Source: a virus. From it: a stretch of 20,227 nt of DNA. The notes beneath the pieces are model-generated. The model did not search any database, was not told where the DNA came from, and was given only the letters and a program-made list of their open reading frames with translations. Numbering within the stretch: position 1 is the first letter of the stretch; every line of letters begins with the position of its first letter. This document shows positions 1 through 7,050 of the stretch, piece by piece. The stretch covers positions 1 through 20,227 of IMG/VR virus record IMGVR_UViG_3300027856_000410, one strand, 5' to 3'. Position numbers and translations under genes: made by a program.

Positions 1-141
1 TGCCAAGTACCCATCCGCGAACACTCGCGGGTCCGTTGCGCCTCCTTCCAGGGGGCCAGAGAACGGACGGCCAATCCAGACGTGGAGACAGTCGCAGCCC
101 CTGTGGCACTTGAGGCAGGGGGAGTGTATTATATTGGCTAA
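1..141 (+). CDS. 3' end of an unidentified protein (partial)
   Basis: Frame 1 is open from the first base to a TAA at 139-141, giving 46 residues that end in a hydrophobic VYYIG tail. The next gene's favoured TTG start at 134 lies inside its last codons, the same kind of overlap used throughout this cluster, which is the main reason to believe it. Frame 2 is also open to the window edge, so the choice of frame is not certain. The fragment is too short to recognise a family. Confidence 0.4.
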   Translation, partial: CQVPIREHSRVRCASFQGARERTANPDVETVAAPVALEAGGVYYIG

Positions 142-535
142 CTGCCAGGGAACCACCAAGGCCAACACCCCCTGCAAGCGCAAGGCATGGAAGGGGTCGT
201 TGTACTGTAAGTTGCATGCGCCCACGCCCGAAGAGAGTGAATCGCATGCGCGCGATAGGGGAGTAGGCAACGACTTTCGCCAATGTTTTCAGGACATTCT
301 AGACTGGACTGATGAACTAAAAAATGACCCGCCAGACAACCTAACGCAGATGGTTTCACTAGGTAAACTGAAGCTAGATGCCACTAGGGCTGCTGTCGAG
401 GATCTCAGACTCAGGGATGGCATGGGGCAGGGTGCTGAGTACAAATTCGTCATGGTCCAGCCCCCACCGGCAGAGCTACCGCCTGTTGAGGCGCCTGAGT
501 TGGCCTCGGGGGATGATGAGAAGGTGTTGAATTGA
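134..535 (+). CDS. Zinc-motif protein, candidate small terminase subunit
   Basis: The 133-residue product begins with a cysteine/histidine motif: C3, then PC at 12-13, and YCKLH near residue 25 (spacing C-x9-C-x10-C-x2-H). It looks like a small zinc-binding knuckle. The rest is helical and charged, with a proline-rich, acidic C-terminus. A TTG at 110 is possible, but the TTG at 134 has AGGGGGAG (117-124) about ten bases upstream, whereas 110 has no Shine-Dalgarno, so 134 is preferred. It is the first complete gene of the chain leading to TerL. A DNA-binding small protein upstream of TerL is often the small terminase, but no helix-turn-helix is obvious, so that role is inference from position. 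Confidence 0.6.
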   Translation: MANCQGTTKANTPCKRKAWKGSLYCKLHAPTPEESESHARDRGVGNDFRQCFQDILDWTDELKNDPPDNLTQMVSLGKLKLDATRAAVEDLRLRDGMGQGAEYKFVMVQPPPAELPPVEAPELASGDDEKVLN

Positions 536-717
536 GCTGGATGTACGGCATTGTTGATTGGCGGCGCCCACTGTATTGGCACCCAGAGCACATGAGGGCT
601 GCTCCTGAGATGATACTCACCTACGACGTAGTGGACGAGTCCGGCCCCAACTGGGAGACTGGGCACTCTGTTGACGCCGACGAATCCCACCGCCGCATCC
701 TGGAGGGGATAGACTAA
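532..717 (+). CDS. Small acidic protein of unknown function
   Basis: This is a 61-residue, aromatic-rich and acidic protein (WMYGIVDWRRPLYW at the N-terminus). The TTG start at 532 shares bases with the upstream TGA stop (TTGA) and has AGAAGG about eight bases before it; an ATG at 541 is the alternative. Its TAA shares one base with the ATG of the next gene (TAATG). No family is recognised. Coupling to both neighbours suggests it is translated as part of the same small-gene string. Confidence 0.6.
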   Translation: MSWMYGIVDWRRPLYWHPEHMRAAPEMILTYDVVDESGPNWETGHSVDADESHRRILEGID

Positions 718-950
718 TGGGATTGATTGTGTTTCTTGTCGGGGCCGTTGTGTTTGGTGTGCTTATTTGGTACAAGACCAAGCCCGAAAGGGAGGCGCGG
801 TACAAACAAGCCAGGAAGCACATGGAGGACACGCGAAGGCTGCATGACCAGTTGGAGCTGCGTCTTCACCAGCTTATTAAGCTACGAGATGAGGCGCGGC
901 TCAACCCCCGGCCCATACCTGCCATATACGACGTGGAGACAGGTTCTTGA
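717..950 (+). CDS. Small membrane protein with coiled coil (possible i-spanin-like)
   Basis: This 77-residue protein has one clear N-terminal membrane segment (about residues 3-18, VFLVGAVVFGVLIW). A long charged helix with heptad-like leucines follows (about 22-62), then a proline-rich tail. GGAGG at 702-706 lies ten bases before the ATG. An N-terminal anchor plus a coiled coil is the layout of inner-membrane spanins, and two further tiny membrane peptides follow directly, so a lysis role is conceivable. No lipobox-bearing partner is visible, so this is inference only; a structural membrane protein of another kind is equally possible. Confidence 0.6.
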   Translation: MGLIVFLVGAVVFGVLIWYKTKPEREARYKQARKHMEDTRRLHDQLELRLHQLIKLRDEARLNPRPIPAIYDVETGS

Positions 951-1024
951 TAGGCATAACCGCAGTAGCCGCGCTACTCGTGTTTATGTCGACGGCCTTG
1001 GCCAACATCCTTGAGGCCCTATGA
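947..1024 (+). CDS. 25-residue hydrophobic peptide, signal-peptide-like
   Basis: A TTG at 947 overlaps the upstream TGA (TTGA) and has GGAG nine bases upstream. The frame encodes 25 residues, almost all hydrophobic, with a STALA-N sequence that resembles a signal peptidase I site. Its TGA (1022-1024) lies inside the ATGA that starts the next gene. Correct Shine-Dalgarno spacing and overlaps at both ends are the evidence that it is translated. The function is unknown; it could be a small membrane peptide of a lysis cassette. Confidence 0.45.
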   Translation: MIGITAVAALLVFMSTALANILEAL

Positions 1025-1107
1025 TCGCCTGGCTAATATTTGTTTTCCTGGTGCTGCTGATAGGCGCGCTGTGGTGGTCTGAGAGACGGAGACAGAGGGA
1101 TAAATGA
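1021..1107 (+). CDS. 28-residue single-span membrane peptide
   Basis: The ATG at 1021 overlaps the preceding TGA (ATGA) and has GAGG four bases upstream. The peptide is one hydrophobic span (about residues 2-20, ending ALWW) followed by a strongly basic tail (SERRRQRDK), a positive-inside layout with the C-terminus in the cytoplasm. Its TGA overlaps the next ATG at 1104. It might take part in lysis with its two membrane neighbours, but nothing in the sequence settles this. Confidence 0.5.
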   Translation: MIAWLIFVFLVLLIGALWWSERRRQRDK

Positions 1108-1271
1108 AATGTCCGACATGCGATAGGGAATACCAGAAGTCCAAAACACCAATGGGCCGATGGTTATACAAAAAGAAGTGTCCCTGCAGTAGGCCAGACG
1201 CGGGGAGAGTGATGAATGAGGGGCTTAGGCGCACGGGGCGCGTCCCCAAGTCACCACGGCCGCGTGAGTAG
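1104..1271 (+). CDS. 55-residue CxxC zinc-ribbon-like microprotein (copy 1)
   Basis: The product begins MKCPTCDREY and has a second pair, KKCPC, at residues 25-28, followed by a basic C-terminus rich in Arg and Pro. Two closely spaced cysteine pairs about 20 residues apart are typical of a small zinc ribbon. The ATG overlaps the preceding TGA (ATGA) and has GAGGG four bases upstream. A second 55-residue protein at 5123-5290 has the same layout (CPTCxxxY, then K/RxCxCxRP). It lies immediately before TerL. A nucleic-acid-binding or protein-adaptor role is a guess. Confidence 0.65.
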   Translation: MKCPTCDREYQKSKTPMGRWLYKKKCPCSRPDAGRVMNEGLRRTGRVPKSPRPRE

Positions 1272-1287
1272 CCGTGTGAGTAGCCGT
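1264..1287 (+). repeat. Perfect 12-bp tandem duplication at the TerL start
   Basis: GTGAGTAGCCGT occurs twice in a row. The first copy holds the TAG stop (1269-1271) of the CxxC gene. The second copy contributes the first two bases of the GTG start of TerL at 1286. The duplication moves the two genes 12 bp apart where most neighbours overlap. Confidence 0.8.
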
Positions 1288-2752
1288 GCAATCCAATGCC
1301 CACACAATAGAGGTCAGCTGTCAGCCCAAGAATCACCAATGGGACGCATGGGAATCGACTAAAGAAAATCGTGTCACATGGATGTGTGGAGGTCTTGGAG
1401 CTGGTAAGACGTGGGCGCTTGTATGGTGGTGCTGGTTTATGGCTACAGAGTGGGCCCCTGATGCAGACGGACTACTTTGGGAGCCTGATTTTGCGACGTA
1501 TGAAGACACTTTCATGGTGTTGTGGCGGTTACTCATACCAGGAGAGGGGGCGTTATGGGAACAGGTAGCGACGAAATCATCTGGGAAGATGCTCAAGATT
1601 CACGTGTCGAAGAGTCGGACCGTGACTATCTATGTTCGCTCTGCGATGAACCGCCAGACTGTGATGCGTTCGGAGGGGTTGACTACAATTGGGTGGGTTG
1701 GTATCGACGAGCCGGCCCGAATGTTGCTTGGCCAGAAAGCGTTTACAAACAGCCTAGGGCGCGCCCGCGCAAAGATGGATGGATGGAATCACAACCCAAT
1801 TTATATGGTTGGTTCGCCCTTGGGCCTTGGCCACTGGACGGCTGACGTAATGGGCTGCACTACAGACCATCCGCGAACTGGTTACTATAGGACGTATTGC
1901 CCTGACCCGCTTAACAAGCCCGATCACGTCATACGCGCATGCCGTACATCAGACAATGCAGACAATCTCGCCGATAACTACGAAGAGGGCTACAGGATGA
2001 GCGTTGGTGACGCCCTTGCGTCACAGGAGATGAATGCATCACTATTGCATGCCAGCGGCATGGTATTCCCAGAGTGGCGCACGTCGACCCATGTGCTCCC
2101 TCATGACCAAATCAAAGAGATGTGGACTGAGCAGGTGCGTAAGGTCCAAGGCGGTACAGACTGGGGTACGCATATCCAAGCATGCGAGGTCACGGGCTGG
2201 ACCAAGAACCGCGAGCTGCTAGTAATTGACGAGTGGTACAAGTCCTCAAAGAACATGTTGCAGCAGGGTGTTGCTATGGACGGCTTCACAAAACAGTATG
2301 CTCTCAACGAACAAGGTGGCGCACCCACGATGGCATGGTATTGTGACCCTGCGGACGGTGGTACTGATGCTCGTGGAATCATGAAAAAAGGGTTTGAAGT
2401 AGACGGCATTAAGTATTATGTAGGTGCACAAAAAGCAAAAAACGCGTGGGAGCCGGGCATATCGCTCTTGCGCCAAAGGATGTCGGTTCGCCCTGGGTTT
2501 GACCATCCCGCCCGCCCTCCCGGGAACGGCCTAGGGCGGCCCGGCATGTTTGTCAGTGATAGATGTGTAGGGTTGATTAAAGAGGCGCCTGCGTATAGAC
2601 TGGCACCGTTTGAAGAGGGCAAACCACTGAAGGACGGCCATGCGAGCACAGACCCGCTGTGTGATGACCATGCATGTGATGCTACTAGATACGCGGCATT
2701 TTCGACGGCCGTTGACCTGCCCACGCGCTCTTATGGGCGACGTGCACAATAG
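1286..2752 (+). CDS. terL: Terminase large subunit (ATPase and nuclease)
   Basis: TerL is the motor that packages DNA into the prohead and cuts concatemers. The 488-residue product has an N-terminal P-loop (GGLGAGKT, residues 35-42), a Walker B element (WVGIDE, with D141 and E142), and a C-terminal RNase H-like nuclease whose acidic residues are seen at D292 (TDWG), D354 (CDPAD) and D465 (HACDATRYA). The length is normal and both domains look intact. The start is a GTG just after an in-frame stop at 1277, with only a weak Shine-Dalgarno, so the exact start is less certain than the product. It lies upstream of the portal, as usual. Confidence 0.95.
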   Translation: MQSNAHTIEVSCQPKNHQWDAWESTKENRVTWMCGGLGAGKTWALVWWCWFMATEWAPDADGLLWEPDFATYEDTFMVLWRLLIPGEGALWEQVATKSSGKMLKIHVSKSRTVTIYVRSAMNRQTVMRSEGLTTIGWVGIDEPARMLLGQKAFTNSLGRARAKMDGWNHNPIYMVGSPLGLGHWTADVMGCTTDHPRTGYYRTYCPDPLNKPDHVIRACRTSDNADNLADNYEEGYRMSVGDALASQEMNASLLHASGMVFPEWRTSTHVLPHDQIKEMWTEQVRKVQGGTDWGTHIQACEVTGWTKNRELLVIDEWYKSSKNMLQQGVAMDGFTKQYALNEQGGAPTMAWYCDPADGGTDARGIMKKGFEVDGIKYYVGAQKAKNAWEPGISLLRQRMSVRPGFDHPARPPGNGLGRPGMFVSDRCVGLIKEAPAYRLAPFEEGKPLKDGHASTDPLCDDHACDATRYAAFSTAVDLPTRSYGRRAQ

Positions 2753-2761
2753 GAGGGAATG

Positions 2762-2950
2762 ATGATCACTATTAAAGAAAGAATGGCAATCCTTGAAGAT
2801 TTAGAGTGTAGTGCTAAAGACCTTGCACATTCTTGTCCAACGTTGAATCAGTCCGTAATGCAAGCCCAGATTATTATTGCAATCTGTCTGCTTGAGGAGA
2901 GTATATCAAAAGATCGGTATGGCGAAGAACAGGGGCATTGCGATGATTGA
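2762..2950 (+). CDS. Small helical protein of unknown function
   Basis: This 62-residue protein starts IKERMAILEDLE and is predicted to be mostly helical, with an acidic C-terminus. Two ATGs are adjacent (2759 and 2762). AGGAGG at 2751-2756 is five bases before the second and only two before the first, so 2762 is preferred. Its stop overlaps the next start by eight bases. It lies between TerL and the portal, where small accessory packaging proteins are often found, but no family is recognised. Confidence 0.65.
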   Translation: MITIKERMAILEDLECSAKDLAHSCPTLNQSVMQAQIIIAICLLEESISKDRYGEEQGHCDD

Positions 2951-3290
2951 TTACGCAAAACGACTTGATGAGCTGGATAAGCAAATCCGTGTCTATCTAC
3001 ATGATCAGTCAGACGGATGGGGAGACGGTCATAAGCAGGTTGATGAGATAATTGGTATCGCACGCGCCCTAGATAAAAAAAACGAGTCACTTACAAATAC
3101 AATACGCGGATGGTCTGATGAATTTGCTGACTTGTATAAGTATGTATTTGAGGTGGAAGAAGAGCGGGATGAATTGTTCCAGAAGCGTGAGTGGTTATTG
3201 GGCGCATGCAAAGCAGCAGAAACAGCCAACTGCGACTGTCTCACGCTATTTCAAATCAGAGAAGCAATAGGCGAGCCAAATGCCGACTAA
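2943..3290 (+). CDS. Coiled-coil protein of unknown function
   Basis: With the ATG at 2943 the product is 115 residues, rich in Asp/Glu/Lys, with heptad-like stretches near the start (YAKRLDELDKQI) and in the middle (VEEERDELFQKREWL). The frame is open upstream to a TTG at 2877 and an ATG at 2919, but only 2943 has a well-placed Shine-Dalgarno (AGGGG at 2931-2935). The gene overlaps the previous stop by eight bases and the portal start by eleven. The function is unknown. Confidence 0.7.
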   Translation: MIDYAKRLDELDKQIRVYLHDQSDGWGDGHKQVDEIIGIARALDKKNESLTNTIRGWSDEFADLYKYVFEVEEERDELFQKREWLLGACKAAETANCDCLTLFQIREAIGEPNAD

Positions 3291-4911
3291 ATGGCCACTA
3301 CCTGAAAAAGGAAGTCTCGTACCACCGGGCTCTATCACACTAGAGCACGCGGACTATACTGCCAAAAAGGACGACTGGGAGTTTTTCAGACATAGCGATG
3401 AACTAACCGGTGGATACGATGCATCTACACAGACATACACAGGCCCCGATAGCGCTCCAATCTTTAAAAAGACGTATCTAGTCCCACACGTCAAAGAGGC
3501 CCACTATGACGATTTTGCGCGTCGTGTAGCAGCTGCCAGGCCACCTAGGTTTGTGCGCGAGGGCATAGAGTCCGTCGTTGGCGTATTGACCAAAGAGGAG
3601 CCCAATCGCGACAACTACCCCGAAAAGCTGGGCACGTGGACCTCCGGTGTTGATGCAGATGGGTCTACGCTACAACAGTGGATAGCGTCCAAGATGTGGC
3701 CCAAGGTGGAACGCTATGGGCTTTGTTATTCGTTTGCCCGCCGGCCTACTATTGGTGGCGCGAACCTCAAAGAGCAAGAGGAATTGATTAAAGAAGCCGG
3801 TCTGCCTGATGTGTTGTTATTAATCATCACCCCGGAAAACATGCCATGGTGGTCAGTTGACGAAGTCGGTCAATTTGAGATTGTCCGGTATATAGAGACC
3901 AAGGTCGAATTCAAGATGGAAGATGGCTATGCAGTCGAGGACAGAGAGTATACACGCCATTGGTGGATTACCCATGAGGGCTGGTGGTATGCCGACGAAA
4001 AGAGCTATGACGAACAGGCACTCAAGGTAGAAGACGTTGGAACATGGGGCAAGCCAATGGACAATTTCCCCGTTGTCAAGTGGTCCCTTAAGGATGGCAT
4101 CGGCCCGACCGAAAGCGCGTCATACGCACAGTTGATGTATTTCCGTAAGGACAGCGAGCTTAACGAAGTAGAGCTCTCGTCCGCGTTTACGATGACCTGG
4201 GTGCCAATATCAAGCGGCGCAGATAACCCCGAAGAGACGGTGCGTGGTGCACATAGGGTTGGTGGTTGGGACCCCGAGGGCACTGGTGGTGCTAAGCCAA
4301 TGCTGCTAGAGCCGTCCGGGGTCGCACTAGACTACTACATTTCAAAGCGTCTCCCGGAGCTGGAGGCCGATGCTAGCGCACCCTACGGTATCAATGATGC
4401 AGTCGGTGGTAATGATAGCGGGGTAGCCCTTGCGCACATTGAAGCCAAGTCTACTACTATCTATACTCAGCATGCACAAGCTGGTGGCGAGTCTGAGTTT
4501 GCTGGTCTACAGCCCGTGGCCGAGTTGTTGGGCGAGACGCTTGAGGATGAAAATAGGGCTGAATGGAACATGAACTTTGGAACCTTGTCTGACACGTCTA
4601 TGTCTGATATTCTGACGGCCTGGAAAGAAGCTGAGCCAGGTGAGGTATTTGAGGAATGGATTCACAAGAAATATGCCCAGATGGTTGGTGGCATGACGTC
4701 TGACCAGATCGAGGAGGCCATTGAGGCCTGGAGGTCTGAGCGCGAAGAGATGAAGACCCGTGAACAGGAGCAAGAGGACGCCCTGTTCGAATCCGAGGGT
4801 GAGTTGCGCCGCGCCAAGACCGATAAGACCGATGCAGAGGGTAAGGCGGTTGTGCCCAAGCCGTTTGCGGCGAATCCAAAGAGCGCTGGGAAGCCCAAGG
4901 AGCGACCATGA
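3280..4911 (+). CDS. Portal protein
   Basis: The portal is the dodecameric ring at the capsid vertex through which DNA is packaged. This 543-residue product has the features of portals of the DUF4055-like group: an N-terminal segment (LVPHVKEAHYDDFARRV, then REGIESVVGVLTKEEP), a mixed alpha/beta centre rich in Trp, and a long helical C-terminus ending in an acidic coiled coil (about residues 490-520). Size and position between TerL and MuF fit. The family assignment is from remembered patterns and cannot be verified here; the portal call rests equally on gene order. The ATG overlaps the previous gene, and the TGA overlaps the next start (ATGA). Confidence 0.85.
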   Translation: MPTKWPLPEKGSLVPPGSITLEHADYTAKKDDWEFFRHSDELTGGYDASTQTYTGPDSAPIFKKTYLVPHVKEAHYDDFARRVAAARPPRFVREGIESVVGVLTKEEPNRDNYPEKLGTWTSGVDADGSTLQQWIASKMWPKVERYGLCYSFARRPTIGGANLKEQEELIKEAGLPDVLLLIITPENMPWWSVDEVGQFEIVRYIETKVEFKMEDGYAVEDREYTRHWWITHEGWWYADEKSYDEQALKVEDVGTWGKPMDNFPVVKWSLKDGIGPTESASYAQLMYFRKDSELNEVELSSAFTMTWVPISSGADNPEETVRGAHRVGGWDPEGTGGAKPMLLEPSGVALDYYISKRLPELEADASAPYGINDAVGGNDSGVALAHIEAKSTTIYTQHAQAGGESEFAGLQPVAELLGETLEDENRAEWNMNFGTLSDTSMSDILTAWKEAEPGEVFEEWIHKKYAQMVGGMTSDQIEEAIEAWRSEREEMKTREQEQEDALFESEGELRRAKTDKTDAEGKAVVPKPFAANPKSAGKPKERP

Positions 4912-5126
4912 AGAATCAAGCATGGGTGGCATCTAAGGATGGGGTGCCTATTATCCGATTAGACTGGGGTGGCAGAAAATACACTGGTACTATCAATGGC
5001 AGGGTAGTGACGTTCAACTATTACTTGCCAAATGACGGGGCCGCTGGAATGGCGTATCAGTGTTTCGGAAAACACCTTAGTAACAAGCATTCCACGGAGA
5101 ACGAAATCCACGATGGTATCGCATGA
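4908..5126 (+). CDS. 72-residue protein of unknown function
   Basis: Its ATG overlaps the portal's TGA and its TGA overlaps the next ATG (both ATGA), so it is almost certainly translated with them. The N-terminal half reads like short beta strands (VPIIRLDWGGRKYTGTI, then RVVTFNYYLP), suggesting a small beta domain, followed by a polar His/Asn-rich tail. No family is recognised. Confidence 0.65.
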   Translation: MKNQAWVASKDGVPIIRLDWGGRKYTGTINGRVVTFNYYLPNDGAAGMAYQCFGKHLSNKHSTENEIHDGIA

Positions 5127-5290
5127 CCTGCCCAACCTGCAAACAACCCTACACGCGAGTAGAGTCGCCCACTACGACGGGCTACACGGTTGCCTATCGT
5201 AAGCGTTGCGACTGCAAGCGACCACGTACCGAATCCAAGGATCGCTGTTACGACATCCGGGATTTGTGGCGGGATGAGGTGATGAGGTGA
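5123..5290 (+). CDS. 55-residue CxxC zinc-ribbon-like microprotein (copy 2)
   Basis: The protein begins MTCPTCKQPY and has a second cysteine pair, RCDCKRP, at residues 29-34. This is the same layout and exactly the same length as the protein at 1104-1271. It ends LWRDEVMR. The ATG overlaps the upstream TGA, and its own TGA overlaps the next GTG. Four cysteines in two pairs suggest one bound zinc; a fifth lies at residue 42. It lies between portal and MuF. Duplication of an ancestral gene is inferred from the shared pattern; overall identity outside the cysteines is low. Confidence 0.65.
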   Translation: MTCPTCKQPYTRVESPTTTGYTVAYRKRCDCKRPRTESKDRCYDIRDLWRDEVMR

Positions 5291-5441
5291 AAAAGCGCCA
5301 GCGCAAGAAGCTAGAACTAGGCACAAGGCGACGCGATTCAAGGCTTAGACGTAGATACCTGGCTACCACGTCGCACCTATTACTATGGCATGGTGACCGT
5401 GGCTGGTGGAATGCCTTAAGGATGTGGAGGGATGAGGTTGT
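5265..5441 (+). repeat. Pair of near-identical 19-bp direct repeats
   Basis: TGTGGCGGGATGAGGTGAT (5265-5283) and TGTGGAGGGATGAGGTTGT (5423-5441) differ at three of 19 positions. Both are read in frame as [L/M]WRDEV at the ends of adjacent micro-genes, and the first also supplies the ribosome-binding region for the GTG at 5287. Confidence 0.6.
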
Positions 5442-5466
5442 CCCCCATGACTGCACATGCCCATAA
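5287..5466 (+). CDS. 59-residue very basic protein of unknown function
   Basis: The GTG at 5287 overlaps the previous TGA (GTGA) and has a GAGGTGAT element just upstream. The N-terminal third is extremely basic (KKRQRKK, then RLRRRY). The C-terminal half is Trp-rich (LLLWHGDRGWWNALRMW), then WRDEV and a final CTCP. The WRDEV box is shared with the end of the preceding protein. The MuF gene starts within its last codons. A nucleic-acid-binding role would fit the charge but is not shown. Confidence 0.55.
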   Translation: MKKRQRKKLELGTRRRDSRLRRRYLATTSHLLLWHGDRGWWNALRMWRDEVVPHDCTCP

Positions 5467-6920
5467 TTCCCACATCCCAATCCCAGCGCATCCGTGAAAT
5501 CCAGGACATCTTCTGGCGCTCACTGGACGAATCCCTTGACGAGCTAGACGACCTGATAGCCCAACGTGCGCGCCTATCCATGGCAAAGATACGCGCCTCG
5601 GGCTACTCCAAAAGCGTCATTAGACGCGAAACAAAGAAAATAACGAGTGCAACCAATGGGTCGACCGAGAGACTACTAGCATCACAGATTGAGGCAGCCG
5701 CATTGTACGCTCAGAGAGCCGCAGACGTCATCAGGGCATGGCAGATATCTGGTAGGCTCAGAGACGGCGTAGAACACCTTACAGTTAGCGACAGCGCCCT
5801 TGCTCGTGCTAGACTACCCGGCGCATCGGCCATTGATGCAGAGGCGTCACTTGCGCGCATCAAAATCGCACCACTACGAAGCCAGGCCGAGATCGACAAG
5901 GCGCTCCTTGAGTACGGCTCTAAGAAGGCTGTACAGCGACAAGGCACGGTCTCGACGCCGGGGACAAGGGCCATGGCTAAGCTACGCAAGGCACGCCTGG
6001 TTCGGTCGTCGCCTGAAATTGGGCTGTCAGCGCGTCTTCATGGGTCGGCAGCGCTTAACGTGGACTTGACCAACAACGCGGTCTCCACGGCTATCCGCGA
6101 AGCCAGCAACATGAACAAGGCTGGGCGGGATATCGTCAACCTGTTGAATTCCGAGGGGTCGCAACTATCAGTCAACCGCAAGCTAACGACGCCACTGATG
6201 CGCCTCAAGAGAGCCGGGCGCAAGCTACAATTGCTATCAGTCAACAAGGCAGACCCGGACGCGCTGAAGGCCGCTACAGAAGCGTATAACAAGGAATTTG
6301 CCAAGATTCGCAAAATTGCAGCCAGCAGGGTCGATGCCCGTGGTGGATATATCGAACTCGTGCAGAAGGTGCAAAAGGGAGTTACCCGTTCGTATCGTGG
6401 TCTAGGCGTCAAAAAAAAGGCGTTTCAGGAGGCCACCGAGGCACAGATAGGGCGCTGGGTTGCTAAAAGACAGGCAGAACTGACAGACAAGGCCCTAACA
6501 CGCTGGTTAGACGAAAAGCAGGCCTACCACGCCGAGCGCATCTCAGAGACCGAGACCGCAGGCGCTTACCGTGCTCGCGAGTATCAGCAGCATGCCAACA
6601 AGCTCTACATCGTAGGGTTCTGGTGGAGGCGTAACCCGGGGATGTTGTCACTAGACCGCAAGAGACAAAAGGACATCTTCAGGGTGCGCAGGAGCCGTCG
6701 TGCTGGGCGTAAAGCAAAGCGACGTACCAAGGGTGCACCGTGTCGCGTATGTCCCTCACTGGCCGACCTGCGGTTTCCGGTGGAGTATGCGAGGGACTAC
6801 CCCCGTGGAGCACATCCGCATTGTAGATGTTGGTATGAGTGGATTTACGATACGTCTAGACGGGATGCGATGCCGATTACTCAGGGGGATTTGGATTGGT
6901 ATGAGTCGCTGCCGGACTGA
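5457..6920 (+). CDS. MuF-like minor head protein (head morphogenesis)
   Basis: MuF/SPP1 gp7-type proteins sit on the portal inside the head and help assembly or DNA delivery. The 487-residue product has a long helical N-terminus. Its C-terminal domain carries the diagnostic signature: paired cysteines (CRVCPSLADL, about residues 435-444), a PRGAHPHCRCWYEW stretch (about 458-471), and the SETETAGAYRAREYQ helix before it. The conserved Cys/His set suggests a metal-binding fold. The ATG overlaps the previous gene by ten bases and has no strong Shine-Dalgarno of its own, so translational coupling is likely. It is followed by the strand switch. Confidence 0.9.
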   Translation: MPIIPTSQSQRIREIQDIFWRSLDESLDELDDLIAQRARLSMAKIRASGYSKSVIRRETKKITSATNGSTERLLASQIEAAALYAQRAADVIRAWQISGRLRDGVEHLTVSDSALARARLPGASAIDAEASLARIKIAPLRSQAEIDKALLEYGSKKAVQRQGTVSTPGTRAMAKLRKARLVRSSPEIGLSARLHGSAALNVDLTNNAVSTAIREASNMNKAGRDIVNLLNSEGSQLSVNRKLTTPLMRLKRAGRKLQLLSVNKADPDALKAATEAYNKEFAKIRKIAASRVDARGGYIELVQKVQKGVTRSYRGLGVKKKAFQEATEAQIGRWVAKRQAELTDKALTRWLDEKQAYHAERISETETAGAYRAREYQQHANKLYIVGFWWRRNPGMLSLDRKRQKDIFRVRRSRRAGRKAKRRTKGAPCRVCPSLADLRFPVEYARDYPRGAHPHCRCWYEWIYDTSRRDAMPITQGDLDWYESLPD

Positions 6921-7050
6921 GTTCATCGGCGGAACGGATTTGTGTCCCGCGCCGGTCGAAGATTGCTTAGACGGCCCATACACGGGCACTTGTGAACTTA
7001 CCCAGTCTGGACAATGCGTTAGGACAGACCCGGGTCGTTGTCCCATTTGA
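6901..7050 (+). CDS. 49-residue cysteine-rich protein (hypothetical)
   Basis: An ATG inside the last codons of the MuF gene opens a 49-codon frame with six cysteines at fairly even spacing (residues 4, 15, 22, 31, 39, 47) and many Gly/Pro/Thr, like a small disulphide-rich or metal-binding protein. A GGGGGA lies eleven bases upstream, a little far. The 20-bp overlap with MuF follows the local habit. It runs into the convergent minus-strand gene by 32 bp, which weakens the case. No family is recognised. Confidence 0.4.
   Translation: MSRCRTEFIGGTDLCPAPVEDCLDGPYTGTCELTQSGQCVRTDPGRCPI

Noticed and set aside
6700-7050. A longer 116-codon version of the cysteine-rich frame starting inside MuF
   Set aside because: Its first 67 codons are the out-of-frame MuF signature region; only the part from the ATG at 6901 is plausible.
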